A DNA stretch of 64,000 nucleotides. Origin: Symbiodinium natans. Its lineage: Eukaryota > Sar > Dinophyceae > Suessiales > Symbiodiniaceae. The number at the start of each line of letters is the position of its first letter. Position 1 is the first letter of the stretch. The notes below the pieces were generated by a model that was given only the letters and a program-made list of their open reading frames with translations, was not told where the DNA came from and ran no database searches. The translations under genes and the position numbers were made by a program. The stretch lies in NCBI GenBank assembly GCA_905221605.1, contig CAJNDS010002588.1:137001-201000 (forward strand), in the 5' to 3' direction. This document shows, piece by piece, positions 12,494 to 25,116 of the stretch.

Positions 12494-12734
12494 AGGATAG
12501 CGCGTAGGATCGCGTAGGAGAGTACGGTGTGTTTTTGTCATTTTTTGGAGATGATACCGCGGTTTCTGGGTACTCTTTTCTCCTGCATCTGAAGGCATTC
12601 TCACGTACCGTTTTTTATTTGATTTTATACTACACGGGCCCCCAAAATTGGTCAATTTTTGCGATTTTTTACTATGTTGTAGGATTCTTTGAGCAAATTT
12701 TCAGTTTTTACTGATTCTAAGCTAAAAAAGTACA

Positions 12735-14635
12735 TTTAAAATTATTTAATTCTTAAAATTATTAAAATTATTAAAATTATTAAAATTATTAAAATTATTA
12801 AAATTATTAATTTCTGCCCTGAGAGGCTCCCGGAAAATTAAAATTATTAAAATTATTAAAATGATTAAAATTATTAAAATTATTAAAATTATTAAAATTA
12901 TTAAAATTATTAAAATTATTAATTTCTGCCCTGAGAGGCTCCCGGAAAATTAAAATTATTAAAATTATTAAAATTATTAAAATTATTACAATTATTAAAA
13001 TTATTATTTTCTGCCCTGAGAGGCTCCCTGAAAATTAAAATTAGAAAAAATATTAAAATTATTAAAATTATTAATTTCTGCCCTGACAGGCTCCCGGAAA
13101 ATTAAAACTATTAAAATTATTAAAATTTTTAAAATTATTAAAATTATTAATTTCTGCCCTGAGAGGCTCCCGGAAAATTAAAATTATTAAAATTATTAAA
13201 ATTATTAAAATTATTAAAATTATTAAAATTATTAAAATTATTATTTTCTGCCCTGAGAGGCTCCCGGAAAATTAAAATTAGAAAAAATATTAAAATTACT
13301 AAAATTATTAAAATTATTAATTTCTGCCCTGAGAGGCTCCCGGAAAATTAAAATTATTAAAATTATTAAAATTATTAATTTCTGCCCTGAGAGGCTCCCG
13401 GAAAATTAAAATTATTAAAATTATTAAAAATTACTAAAATTATTAAAAATATTAATTTCTGCCCTGAGAGGCTCCCCGAAAATTAAAATTATTAAAATTA
13501 TTAAAATTATTAAAATTATTAATTTCTGCTCTGAGAGGCTCCCGGAAAATTAAAATTATTAAAATTATTAAAATTATTAAAATTATTAAAAATATTAAAA
13601 ATATTAAAATTATTATTTTCTGCCCTGAGAGGCTCCCGGAAGATTAAAATTATTAAAATTATTAAAATTATTAAAATTATTAAAATTATTAAAATTATTA
13701 AAATTATTTAATTGTTAAAATTATTAAATTATGCAACCATTAATAATTAAAATTTCAATAATTTTAATAATTTCAATAATTTTAATAATTTTGATAATTT
13801 TAATAATTTTAATAATTTTAATTTTCCGGGAGTCTCTCAGGGCAGAAATTAATAATTTTAATAGTTTTAATAATTTTAATAATTTTAGTAATTTTAATTT
13901 TCCGGGAGCCTCTCAGGGCAGAAAATATTAATTTTAATAATTTTAATAATTTTAATTTTCCGGGAGCCTCTCAGGGCAGAAATTAATAATTTTAATAACT
14001 TTAATAATTTTAATAATTTTAATAATTTTAATAATTTTAATTTTCCGGGAGCCTGTCAGGGCAGAAATCAATAATTTTAATAATTTTATTATTTTTTCTA
14101 ATTGTAATTTTCAGGGAGCCTCTCAGGGCAGAAAATAATAATTTTAATAATTGTAATAATTTTAATAATTTTAATAATTTAAAAATTTTAATAATTTTAA
14201 TAATTTTAATAATTTTAATAATTTTAATAATTTTAATATTTTTAATAATTTTAATTTTCCGGGAGCCTCCCAGGGCAGAAATTAATAATTTTAATAATTT
14301 TAATAATTTTAATAATTTTAATAATTTTAATAATTTGAATAATTTTAATAATTTTAATAATTTTAATAATTTTAATAATTTTAATAATTTTAATAATTTT
14401 AATTTTCCGGGAGCCTCTCATGGCAGAAATTAATAATTTTAATAATTTTAATAATTTTTATAATTTTAATAATTTTCATTTTCCGGGAGCCTCTCAGGGC
14501 AGAAATTAATAATTTTAATAATTTTAATATTGTTAATAATTTTAATTTTCCGGGAGCCTCTCAGGATTATTAAAAATATCAAAATTATTAAAATTATTAA
14601 AATTATTAAAATTATTAAAATTATTAATTTCTGCC
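12735..14635. repeat. AAAATTATT array with conserved spacers, folded as a large palindrome
   Basis: Left half (to about 13735): (TTAAAATTA)n runs interrupted 11 times by the near-invariant spacer CTGCCCTGAGAGGCTCCCGG. Right half: the same array reverse-complemented, with the spacer as CCGGGAGCCTCTCAGGGCAG at about 13826, 13898, 13958, 14041, 14109, 14257, 14403, 14479 and 14546 (the last truncated). Orientation flips back near 14567. Run lengths between spacers vary, spacers barely do. No coding potential; translations are Asn/Phe or Lys/Ile/Leu monotony. Confidence 0.9.
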
Positions 14636-14660
14636 AACGTCCTTTTGAAATCCGACCGTA

Positions 14661-14754
14661 GGGTCTATTTAGAAGCCGTGCTCTTCTAGGTTTATTACAT
14701 TTAGGTATATGGACCTGTATTATAAATCACAAGCCCCAGCTTCTAAATAGACCC
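14661..14754. mobile_element. MITE-like inverted-repeat element, family C
   Basis: Terminal inverted repeats GGGTCTATTTAGAAGC (14661) and GCTTCTAAATAGACCC (ending 14754) flank an AT-rich centre. The same end occurs at 5705 and, as GGGTCTATTTGGAAGC, at 62379. In each case AGCAAAA- or TTAAATA-type bases and a C/G homopolymer sit outside the end. Confidence 0.65.
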
Positions 14755-15260
14755 GGTTTTGCTCACACACCCCCCCCCCCCCCCCCGCCTCGAAAATTCA
14801 CCTTCAACGGGTGAAACAGGCACGTGATTCCTTATTTCCCGATGAAAAGCCGCTGCATCAGTTCCAAGTTCCAGCAAGTCGATTGAGGGGTTTATTGAGA
14901 GTTCAGTGTGTTGTTGGGGATTAAACCCACTAAAACACCCCCCCCCCTCCCCCCAAAAAAGACCTCAAAACCTTCTTCGCGAGGATTCACTGGGTGAAGC
15001 CCAGCTGCGAGGCATGGCCCCCCCCCCTCTCCGAACCCCAAATGGTCAGTTCTCAAAATTACGGGAACCATGTATTGGGTATCCGAAAAATTCGGCCCGC
15101 CTTGCAATGGTAACCCTTAAAGGGAGCATACTTTAGAGAGGGGACCAACTCTCCAAAACCCCACAAAACCTTAGGGTGCAGGGTTTTAGGGTTCAGTGGA
15201 TTTTGTTTAGGGTCCGGGGTTTAGGGTTTAGAGCTATGCCCTAACCCCTCCGAGCGTTAG
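14755..15260. other. no gene seen
   Basis: C-homopolymer tracts at 14770-14786 and 14938-14954, and scattered degenerate TTTAGGG units. No exon with AG|G acceptor and matching donor was recognised. Confidence 0.4.
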
Positions 15261-18200
15261 TTCACAGCCGCGCTGGCAAAGGTACGCGCCTTCTCGCGGT
15301 TTGTTGGTTTGAGTGTTCTTGAGCTCAGGGTAGAACCCCCAAGCCACCCTAAACCCGAAACCTACATCCAAACCCCTAAGCCTTACAAGCCCTGTAGCAA
15401 CCCGATAAACCCGATAAAAACCCTATGAGAATCCTCCAAGAACCGAGCCCTCTTTAAAAATCGCAAAACCCCTTATCTTGGGCCAGGAACCGCAGCAGGA
15501 CACCATCTTCGGTGAGCTGAAGATGGTGCACACACAAAGCGAACAAGAGAGGAAGACGTGCCGGCGCAGTTTAGGGGTTTAGGGAATGAAGGGTGGTTTA
15601 GGAAGTTACGTGTTCAGTGTTCAGTGCTTAGTTTTTTTTGGTTTTGCGTGCTCTAGTTCGTATGTTCAGAGGCTAAGGCTAAGGTGCTACCACTTCCCCC
15701 CTACGTTTCGCGGGATGCAAATAGCTGGGAATTAGGGACTTTTTCGGTTTAGGGTTTAGGGCTTTGGAGGGTTTGGGGTTTGGGTTTTGTGGGGTTTAGG
15801 GTTTGAGCCATGTAGAGGCACAGGAGTTAGGATCTAGCCCGACGCGTATCCGCCCGACACGTGGTTTGGGGGAGGGGTGTCTCCCCCGCCAGGTTACAGT
15901 TTGACAAGAACCTTATGGATGTGACCCTGCTGCAGTACATATATTTCTGAATATTTCTGAGAGCCCAGGCTCTTTGAGAAGCTTAGGAACTCTAGCAAAC
16001 CAAATCACGGGTTTAGCACCTTCTGTTTATGGTTCAGGGTTTCAGGGTTCAGGGATTTTGCTTTGGCATGTTGTGCCCTTACCCAGCAGGCTTAGAGTGG
16101 TGTTGAAAAACTTTCCGAGTGAAGTCTAGGAAGAAAGCAACGCTCCCTAGTTTGTCCCGTATCCTTCCACTTTATACAGTTGACACTTCAAAGAGGTTGC
16201 CAAAACCTTAGGCCCTAAGTCCTAAACACTAAAGAAGTTAGGGAAGCTTTGGTCGGCATTTGGGCGCTTATGCCTTATCCCCAAGATCACCCACCATTAG
16301 TGGACTGGAGCATGGTTTGCGGTTCAGGGTTTCGCACGTGCATGCCCAGCTAGGGGGGTGTTTGGGTTGGGGTTCTAGAATTTGGTCCTCAAGCTCCTTG
16401 AACCCTAAACCTTAAGCCGACTGAAGCCCTTAAACTCTTATCCTACAACCCTACTGAACCTTAACCCTCAACCCTATAACCCTGAACTTAAGCCTAAACC
16501 TGTAGCCTCTACTACACCAAAACCCTATAGCCCTATAACCCCATAACCCTACTATAATCTTACTAAGCCCTACCGAACCCTATAAACCCTGTAACCCTGA
16601 ACCCTATAACCCTACTAGACATTCTTTCAGCTCACGTCTGAGCTGAGGCGATGTTTACGCCACGGAGTCGCCAGCTCAATTGCCAGTCTCAGGGCTTGTC
16701 AGGGGACCTTTTTCTGTGCTTAGAGTTCAGTGTTAGGGTTTCGGGTTTCGGGTTTAGGGTTTAGGGTTTAGGGTTTAGGGTTCAGGGCTTAGGGTCTGGT
16801 TCAGGTCTAGGGTTTGTGGGACTAAGATGGGCTTATATGGCTTTTGCATGGGTGTACGGATTCTAGAGCTTGTAGGGTTAGGTGCTTAAGGGTTTGTAAG
16901 GCTTTAGGGTTTAGTGTCTAGTGTTTGTGAGGCTTGATGCTTCAGATTCAGAGGGGTGTGAAATTCTACACACGCACATGTATATACAAAAACACCGGTT
17001 ACCCATGTATAGAAAATATGTGTACATATATGAAGTATATGTTTATGCATCTGTAAACTGCATCCTGTATATTCCATTGCGGCAGGGATGGGCGACCGCG
17101 TCGGAGTACGCACGAGTACGCCCGAGTACGCACGAGTACGCCCGAGTACGCACGAGTACGCCCGAGTACGCACGAGTACGCCCGAGTATGCACGAGTACG
17201 CCCGAGTACGCACCGCCCGAGTACGCCCGAGTACGCCCGAGTACGCACGAGTACGCACGAGTACGCACGAGTACGCCCGAGTACGCACGAGTACGCCCGA
17301 GTACGCACGAGTACGCACGAGTACGCCCGAGTACGCACGAGTACGCACGAGTACGCACGAGTACGCACGAGTACGCCCGAGTACGCCCGAGTACGCCCGA
17401 GTACGCCGAGTACGCCCGAGTACGCCCGAGTACGCTCGAGTACGCCCGAGTACCCCCGACTACGCACGAGTACGCACGAGTACGCACGATTACGCACGAG
17501 TACGCACGAGTTTGTTTCAAAGCATGTGCATACATTGTTGGAAATCCATCATGCGAAAGTCGTGTTTGCAAAATGCGGGGGGGGGGGGGCTCCCCAACCC
17601 TGCTTTATTTTTAGCCGCGCAAGCTTGCTTCAACGCATATGCATACATTTTCGGCAACCCATCATGCGAGCATCGTGTTTGCAAATGGGGGGGCTCCCCC
17701 CCCCCCAACCCCCCCGTTTTTTTTGAGCCAAGCAAGCTTGCTTCAAAGCATATGCCATATGCATACATTAAAATGTTGCAAATCCATCATGCCAGAATCG
17801 TGTTTGCAAATTTGGGGGCCTCGCCCCCCCCCCCCCACCCAACCTCCCCGCTTTATTCATACATTTTGAAAACCCATCATGCGAGAATCGTGTTTTGCAA
17901 ATGGGGGGGGGGGCTGCGCTCCCTCCCAATCCCCTCCTTTGTTAAAAGCCGCGCAAGCTGTCTTCAAAGCATATACATACATGCCGTTCGTTCGTGCAAG
18001 TCCAACAAAGTAAACCCTATATTTGTTACGTAAGAAAACCTCTACAGCAAACCTCTATGCGTCTCTCTGGTTTAGAAGCCCTATGTGTCCTTCGATTTTA
18101 AACCTCTTTTCCTTTTGTTTGGAAAACTCTTTCTGTTTCTGTTGGTAGTACAACCTCTAGTTTCTTGTGTATTGCATAGGCAAACCCTCTTTCCCCGCCT

Positions 18201-21200
18201 TCTATGGATAACCTCTATCTCCTTTCACTTTTAACATGGTAAAATCCTACCTTTCACGGACAAAACCCTAAGTTTCCTTGGTATTTGAATAGGAATACCC
18301 GCATTCCCTTTGTATGTTAAGAATAGAACCTGTATTTCCTTTGTACTCTATGCGGAAAACCTCTATTTCTTTAGATTTCAAGAGGAAAACCTCCATTCTC
18401 TTCGGATTTTGATGGGAAAACCGCTATTTTCTCTGGATGTTAATAGGAAAACCTCTTCTCTTTGGATTTTAATAGGAAAACCTCTATTTTCTTTGGATTT
18501 GAACAGGAAAACCTCTATTTTCTTTGGATTTCCTCTATCTTGCAATAGGGAGGCCCCCCCAAAAAAAAAAAGTTGAAAGGCAAAAAACAATTAAAATAAT
18601 TCCTCGACCATAGGTTTACAGCAATGTAGACTTAGCAAGAACCCTGGATACCCTCACGCACGAGTTTTGACCATCTGCAGACTCCCAGCGACCTTTGCCA
18701 CGAAAAGGATGGCCATAGCTTCTTGTGCGGAACCCAAGTTTGAAGCACACAGGTTTTTCCTTTATTGGCCTCAAGGGGTTTTGGAAGAACCCAAGTTTAA
18801 AACATACAGGTTTTTCCCCTTTTATCCTTAAAAGGCTTAGGCATTGCCTGGGTAGGCCCTTACAGGGGGTTAAAATGAAGACAGGGGGGGGGGGGGGCAC
18901 CCAGCGCATACTTGGCGCATACCCGGGCACCCGGCGCATACCCAGCGCATACCCGGGCACCCGGCGCATGCCCGGGCACCCGGCGCATACCCGGCGCATA
19001 CCCGGCGCATACCCGGCGCATACCCGGGCACCCGGCGCATACCCAGCGCATACCCGGGCATACCCGGCGCATACCCGGGCACCCGGCGCATACCCGGCGC
19101 ATACCCGGGCACCCGGCGCATACCCGGCGCATACCCGGCGCATACCCGGGCACCCGGCGCATACCCGGACGGGCACCGCCTACAATATTCGGGGTCGCTG
19201 TTTCCGTCCACTCTGATTCCATTCTATAGTGTATCTTGTATATATATATATATATCTATATCTATGAGGCGCCCGTGGCGCGGCAACCCCACGGAAGTCG
19301 TGGACGGGGCCAAAACCGCAAGGCAGGGGCCGTGAAAGGGGTGTTGGGGTTTTGGGGTTTCAGACCAGGACACCGTGGATGCACCCGCATTTCGTGCGTT
19401 TATTCTGTGGATTAGTTGAAGTAGGGCTGAGAAGGTTAGATTGTGACATGTATTCTTTGAGGCCTTCCAAACCTTAGACACCCTCAGGTTTTACAAGTTA
19501 AGTATGTAACTATATAGATATTATGCACACTATGTATACTTGTATACATATGCTTTTGCATATACAAATACGTGTATATATCTCTATATATGTAATGTGT
19601 TTATCTGTATATGCAATATCGATTATGCTGTTTACACGGGGTGCCAGAAGCACCCCAGAAGGGTCGGGTTTGGGGTTGTAGGGGTTTTGGGTTTAGGGGT
19701 TTGGCAGTTTGAGGTTTGGGCTTTTGTTTTTTTTTTGGTTCGGGGGTCCCTTTTCTTAAGGGGTTTAGAGCTTAGACTGGGGGGTAGGGTTTTGGCATTT
19801 GAAGTTGTGGGCTTGGGTTGGCCAAATTCTATGCGTGAACCTGATAGCCTAGGGATCAGCCCTTAGGTCCCAATTACCCGTAAAGAGCGAAGAGCCAGTC
19901 CCCGAAGCCCTGCCCAACTTGCCCTCAACTTCCGCAAATTCTGAGGTTTAGGGTTTAGGGTTTAGTCTTTAGGGTTTAAGGTTTAGAGCCAAACTCCCTC
20001 AACTCCTCACCATCAAGCCGACATGCCCTCGGTTCGCAGGGCTGTGCCTTTTGGACAACAGCCGCGCGCACAACGTTGTCAGAGACCCAGCACCGGGCTG
20101 CGGACTCCCGGGATTCAGAGATTTGGGCTTGCGTTTGAGGGCAGACCCCCCCCCCCCCCGGTTTAGGGTTTAGGGTTTAGGGTTTAGGGTTCAGGGTTCA
20201 GGGTTCAGGGTTCAGGGTTCAGGGTTGAGCGAGTTTAGGGTTTAGGGTTCAGGCTTGAAGGAGCTTGTGGTTGGGGGAGGTTTGGGCTCCCGAAGGGCTG
20301 ATAGGCTATACATACCCCTCTGACCTTCACCCCCCAACCTGAACTGAAGGGGGGGGGGGGGAAACAATTCTTACTCGAGGTTCTTTGGGCCTGGGGGTGG
20401 GGGTATACTTCAGGTTCTTTGGGCCTTGTTTGAGTGTTTGTTTCTTTTTTTGGGTTGGGGGTGGGGGCGGGATGAATGGGGATGGGTCGGAAGGATGCCG
20501 TAGCCCAAGCCCTAAATCCGAACCCGAAACCGTAAACCCCTGTAGTATGGGGTTTCCGTGACTCCTTACCCCAAGACCCTCAAAGCTCTGCTCGGTCCCC
20601 AGTAGCCTAAGTTTTGGGATTAGGGTTTGGGGAGTCATACCTCGTCATGCGAGTAGCGGGAGGCTGCAGCGTTGGGGTTTTCGCCGCTCAAAGAGTCTAG
20701 CTTTTCCCATGCTTAACCCTAAACTCCTAAACCCTAAGCCCGATTAAACCCTCTTAAACCCTATTAAACCCTATTGAACCCTATTAAACCCTATTAAACC
20801 CTATTAAACCCTATTAAACCCTATTGAGCCCTACTAAGCCCTGTTAAACCCTGAACCCTAATCTCACTTAGGCCATTGTGCTCACGAAGCTTGCGATGAG
20901 CACCAAGGCCAGAGAACTGAAGCCCTGGTAGCGATTGCCGACAACCTAACCCTAAAACCCTCAACCCCCCCAAAACCCTAAACCCCCTGCAAACCCTACA
21001 AAACCCAAAACTCCTATGCCCTGAAGCCCTAAACCCTAAAACCCGCATCCTAAATCCGACAACCATCGACAACCCCAAACCCCCCAAACACCTAAGAGCC
21101 CACAACGAACTTCTGCTTCCCTTCTCTCAAAGGCACCCTTTTTACTAGCAGTCGCTCACAGGGAATATAATAGGGGATATAATAGGGAATATAATAGGGA

Positions 21201-24200
21201 ATATAATAGGGAATATAATAGGGGGGGGGTACTATACTCCGTATAAAGGACTGTTACCATATGGGGGAGCATGCCAGGGAACATTTTCTGCAACCCGGAA
21301 ATCCGACCGCCATTTTCGAACCCTGCCTTTGGGCTCATGGGGTTGAGGGCTTATGGGATTTTATTGGATTTATGGGATTTATGAGGTTTAGGGTTCAGGG
21401 TTTAGGGTCTAGGGCGCCATCAGCAAGTACAGTTATCTTCTGTTGCTCCGGGGATTCGCTGGGCTTGAGAGAACTTGGGCATCTCGAGGACTTAGGTTTA
21501 GGTGTTTGGGCTGAGGGTTAGGGTTTAGGGTTTATCGGGTTTGGGGTTCATGGGGTTACAGACCTGAGACCCTGCAGGGCACAAAGGCCTCAACACCTTG
21601 AACACCTGAAGAACCTTTCAGGGCTTCAGCTAGACAGCTCAAAAAGGCGATTCGAAGAAAGAAGCTCGAACGCGTCCTAAGAGAAGATGTAGCAAGACAG
21701 CAGAAGCTGCCTTCGGGCGATTTCGATGTTGTTGTGCTTGCCAAGACACAAAAAGTGGCCCCATGTGATTATCGACCTTTCCGAAGCTCGCAAACCACAC
21801 AACCCAATTTGAATAGCGATGTTGCAATCGTTGAAAGAAGAGACAGACATCAGAGCAGCAGCGGTGGCACATCTACTTAAATTGTATCGTCCGCGCTTTC
21901 ATAACAAGAGGATGTACTCCGCTAAAATCCCATTGCCACGCTTTTGAGAGAAGATCCTTACGCCCATCCCGCTTTTCAACTACGAACACCCTGTCCACCG
22001 CATCAAACAAAACAAACACCATGGTGGGAGGGGGAGCCTAACAACTATAAAGCCCTAAGCCCTAATCCCTCAAACCTAAATCGCGCAACAAGAAGAGCAA
22101 CTGTAAATCCGTACCTTTCAGCTACCCTTAAACATCCTAGAAGCCTTTCAGGAGCTTAGTCGAGCCATTCGCCTCTTCGACACAGGCCATTTGGTCTAAT
22201 TACGGGGCTCAGGATGTTTCGGGAAGTTTAGGGGGCTTTGGGGTTAGAGTAGCTTGGGTCGCTTGTGGTGTTCGGGCAGGACCCTAAACCCTAAACCCTA
22301 AACCCTAAACCCTAAACCCTAAACCCTAAACCCTAAACCGTAAACCCTACACCCTAAACCCTAAACCGTAAACCCTAAAACCCTAATGCTTCCGCGCTCT
22401 GCGTCACAGGCGCAACCGTGACTACAACCCTCAAACACTCTTGTATCGCTTGAGCCACGCCATACAGGATACACGGGTGCACTACTCAGTTTGTGACCCT
22501 AAACCTTAAACCCTAACCCTAAACCCTACACCCTAAACCCTAAACCCCAAACCCTAAACCCTAAACCCTAAACCCTACAACGCAAGGCTGTAGCTGGCTT
22601 CGGACCGACCACGTGGAGTTGCTGACCGTGGCGATGCCGACCACCTCGGAGGCGACGAAAATTCGGTGCTCGGCTTTGTTTTCTTGGTGCCGGGGGGTTG
22701 AGGGTATAGGGTTTAGGGTAGAGGGGCAGCACACATGCGGAGGCGACGAAGCTGCTGGCACACAAAGACAAGGCCGGGAACTCCTTGATGTTTCCGTTTG
22801 TCTCTGTTGAACAAACTGCATGGGTTTAGCTTTTCAAGGGTACAAGCCGGAGCTGCACCAAAACCGTTCTTGATTTGCTTGCGGGTATGTACATCTTGTA
22901 GGCATACCAGTATATCCTAGGCACTGCACCCTGGCCCTACAAGTGAGATGGCTTCTCATGCTTGGAGCAGAACAGGGTTTAGTTGAGGGCTTGGCGGTTT
23001 GGGGCCACGGCCAAGTTGCCTTCCGCGGAGGAAGATGCCCTGCGAGACGTGGAGAGGAGGAGCGTGCCCAACACCGACAAAAAACACAAAGCGACCCTAA
23101 ACCCTAAACCCAAAACCCTTAGCCAAACAAAACCTAAGACACTTAAGCCGTACCCCCAGGTACTTCAGTCCCTCTAACCCTGAAAATAGGCTCTAGGGGT
23201 TTAGAGTCTAGGTCTAGAGCTTAGGGTGTTGGAGAGTTAGGGGCTTTGTGCTGACTGTTGGCTGATGAGTGAACATCCCCCCCCCCCCCACACCCCATTC
23301 CCGGGAAGATTGTCCACTTAGAAACGAAGTAGTTGGGTGGTGTTTGGTCTGTCCCCTGTCAACCGAAGTTAGTTGGGGGGATCGTGGGTCACAGTTAAGG
23401 AGGCTGGCAACCCCAGCTTGAATGGTACACCCTAAGCCCTACACCCTACACCCTAAACCCTGCACCCAAAGTTTGGCTAGCTGACCTTGTTTCGGATCCT
23501 TTGCTTATTGAGCTTCCTCACGCTTACAAACTGAGGGGGGGACTGGCACTGTCAACATTCTGGGGTACTTACTTATTTCGTTTTAGGGTTTAGGGTTCAG
23601 CATCTCAAGTCCAAGCATTCACTAGTCAAGCAGCTTGTGCCCAAAGAATCCCGTAACATTAAGACAATATGAGGCTCACTCGGTCCACAAACCCTAATAT
23701 TTTCGGAACGTAATGCTGTATTTGTTTCTTATCCCCAAGCCACCTGGGCTGAAAAATGCCGGGGCCCGATTGAGAGACACCGGTGCCGATTGTTGCTCAA
23801 AATCTGAAAAACAAAATCTGAAACACCAGGGGCCCGAGTGTTCAAAATCCGAGAACAGAAACATATGATTACAAAAAAGAGTACGAGAGGGTTTAGGGCT
23901 TAAGGTTTACGGTATTCTTCTGTTCCAGCACACTTCTCTCCCTCTCCCTCTCCCTCTCCCTCTCCCTCTCCCTCTCCCCCTCCCCCTCCCCCTCCCCTCC
24001 CTCTCCCTCTCCCTCTCCCCTCTCCCTCTCCTCTTCTCCCTCTCTCTCCCTCTCCCTCTCCCTCCCCTCTCCCTCTCCCTCTCCCTCTCCCTCTCCCTCT
24101 CCCTCTCCCTCTCCCTCTCTTCTGCGCGCCTTTGCTGATCAGCTGTCTAGGTACTTGAACCCTACGCACGCGAAATGGAAACTATAAAGCCTAATTCACA

Positions 24201-25063
24201 TGTCACCGCCCGAATGATGACACACTAATAACAATGCGGTATATCTTACTGGATTCTTCATTCCAATTCCCTTATTTTGCTTGTTTAATTGAGTTATAAG
24301 GAGTGAAGATATGAATGGCGCATGAACTCAATTGAACATCAAGCAAAATTAGGACATGAATGGAGAACTCAGAATGCTAGGGGCATTATTGCCATTCGAA
24401 TAAGAGCCTCCTGCAAATAGAGATCTCGTGTTAAGGCTTTTAATGCCTTAGGAGCGGCGGTACGATCTCAATGTCCCAGGGTTCACCTCCAAGCCCGTGA
24501 ACAACCTTCCCAGCTAGTATCTTCGACTGTAGAAAGGCCATCATAATACAATGATAAGGTCCTGAAGAACGTTCTGACAAAGCTTACTAAAGAACTCCCA
24601 AATAATAGTAAAAGCATAAGGAAATTATACAGTGCACCCGAAACGAAGCCCCTTCGTTGAAGGATGCTGCCGCTGTGCAATCTCAGCCCGGCAAGGATAA
24701 AGGCAGAGGGCCTAGAAGCTTGGGTGGTTTAGGGTGGGTTCAGGTCTAGGGCTTAAGGTTAGTTCGGGCGGGGCTTTAGTTTTGTTAGAGGTGTTAGGGT
24801 TTGTGCGGGTTTGTTAGGGTGTGTCAGGGTTTACATTTTTTTTTTTTTTTTTTTTTTTTTTTTCGGGTCCGGGGTCTCGACTTTCAGTCAATGTCGGAGA
24901 TGATCGGACCCGCATGTTGTGGATACTTGACTCGACACGTTTGGGAGGCGTGCCTGACTCCCCAAACCCTAAACCCTAAACCCTAAACTAAACCCTAAAC
25001 CCTAAACCCTGAACCCTCAACCCTCAACCCTCAACCCTCAACCCTAAACCCTCAACCCTCAAC

Positions 25064-25116
<53 letters not shown>

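Noticed and set aside
12735-14635. Repeat-spacer pattern resembling a CRISPR array
   Set aside because: The conserved part is short and the intervening part is a low-complexity microsatellite of variable length. The array inverts, and the genome is eukaryotic.
16904-18033. Long open frames on both strands rich in EYARVR or RAYSCVL repeats
   Set aside because: They are translations of the 10-bp GAGTACGCMC satellite. The frame is open on both strands at once and has no non-repetitive domain.
18616-19229. Overlapping frames of Ala-Tyr-Pro-Gly-Thr or Cys-Ala-Gly-Tyr repeats
   Set aside because: Produced by the stop-free 11/19-bp satellite in several frames and both strands.
21622-21880. Basic 85-codon open stretch with AG|G acceptor and TAA stop, faintly like the bacterial RNase P protein ([13 protein letters not shown])
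   Set aside because: It lacks the RNR signature. It lies in a formin intron whose flanking exons (20913 and 22152) join in phase without it. The similarity is too weak to call.
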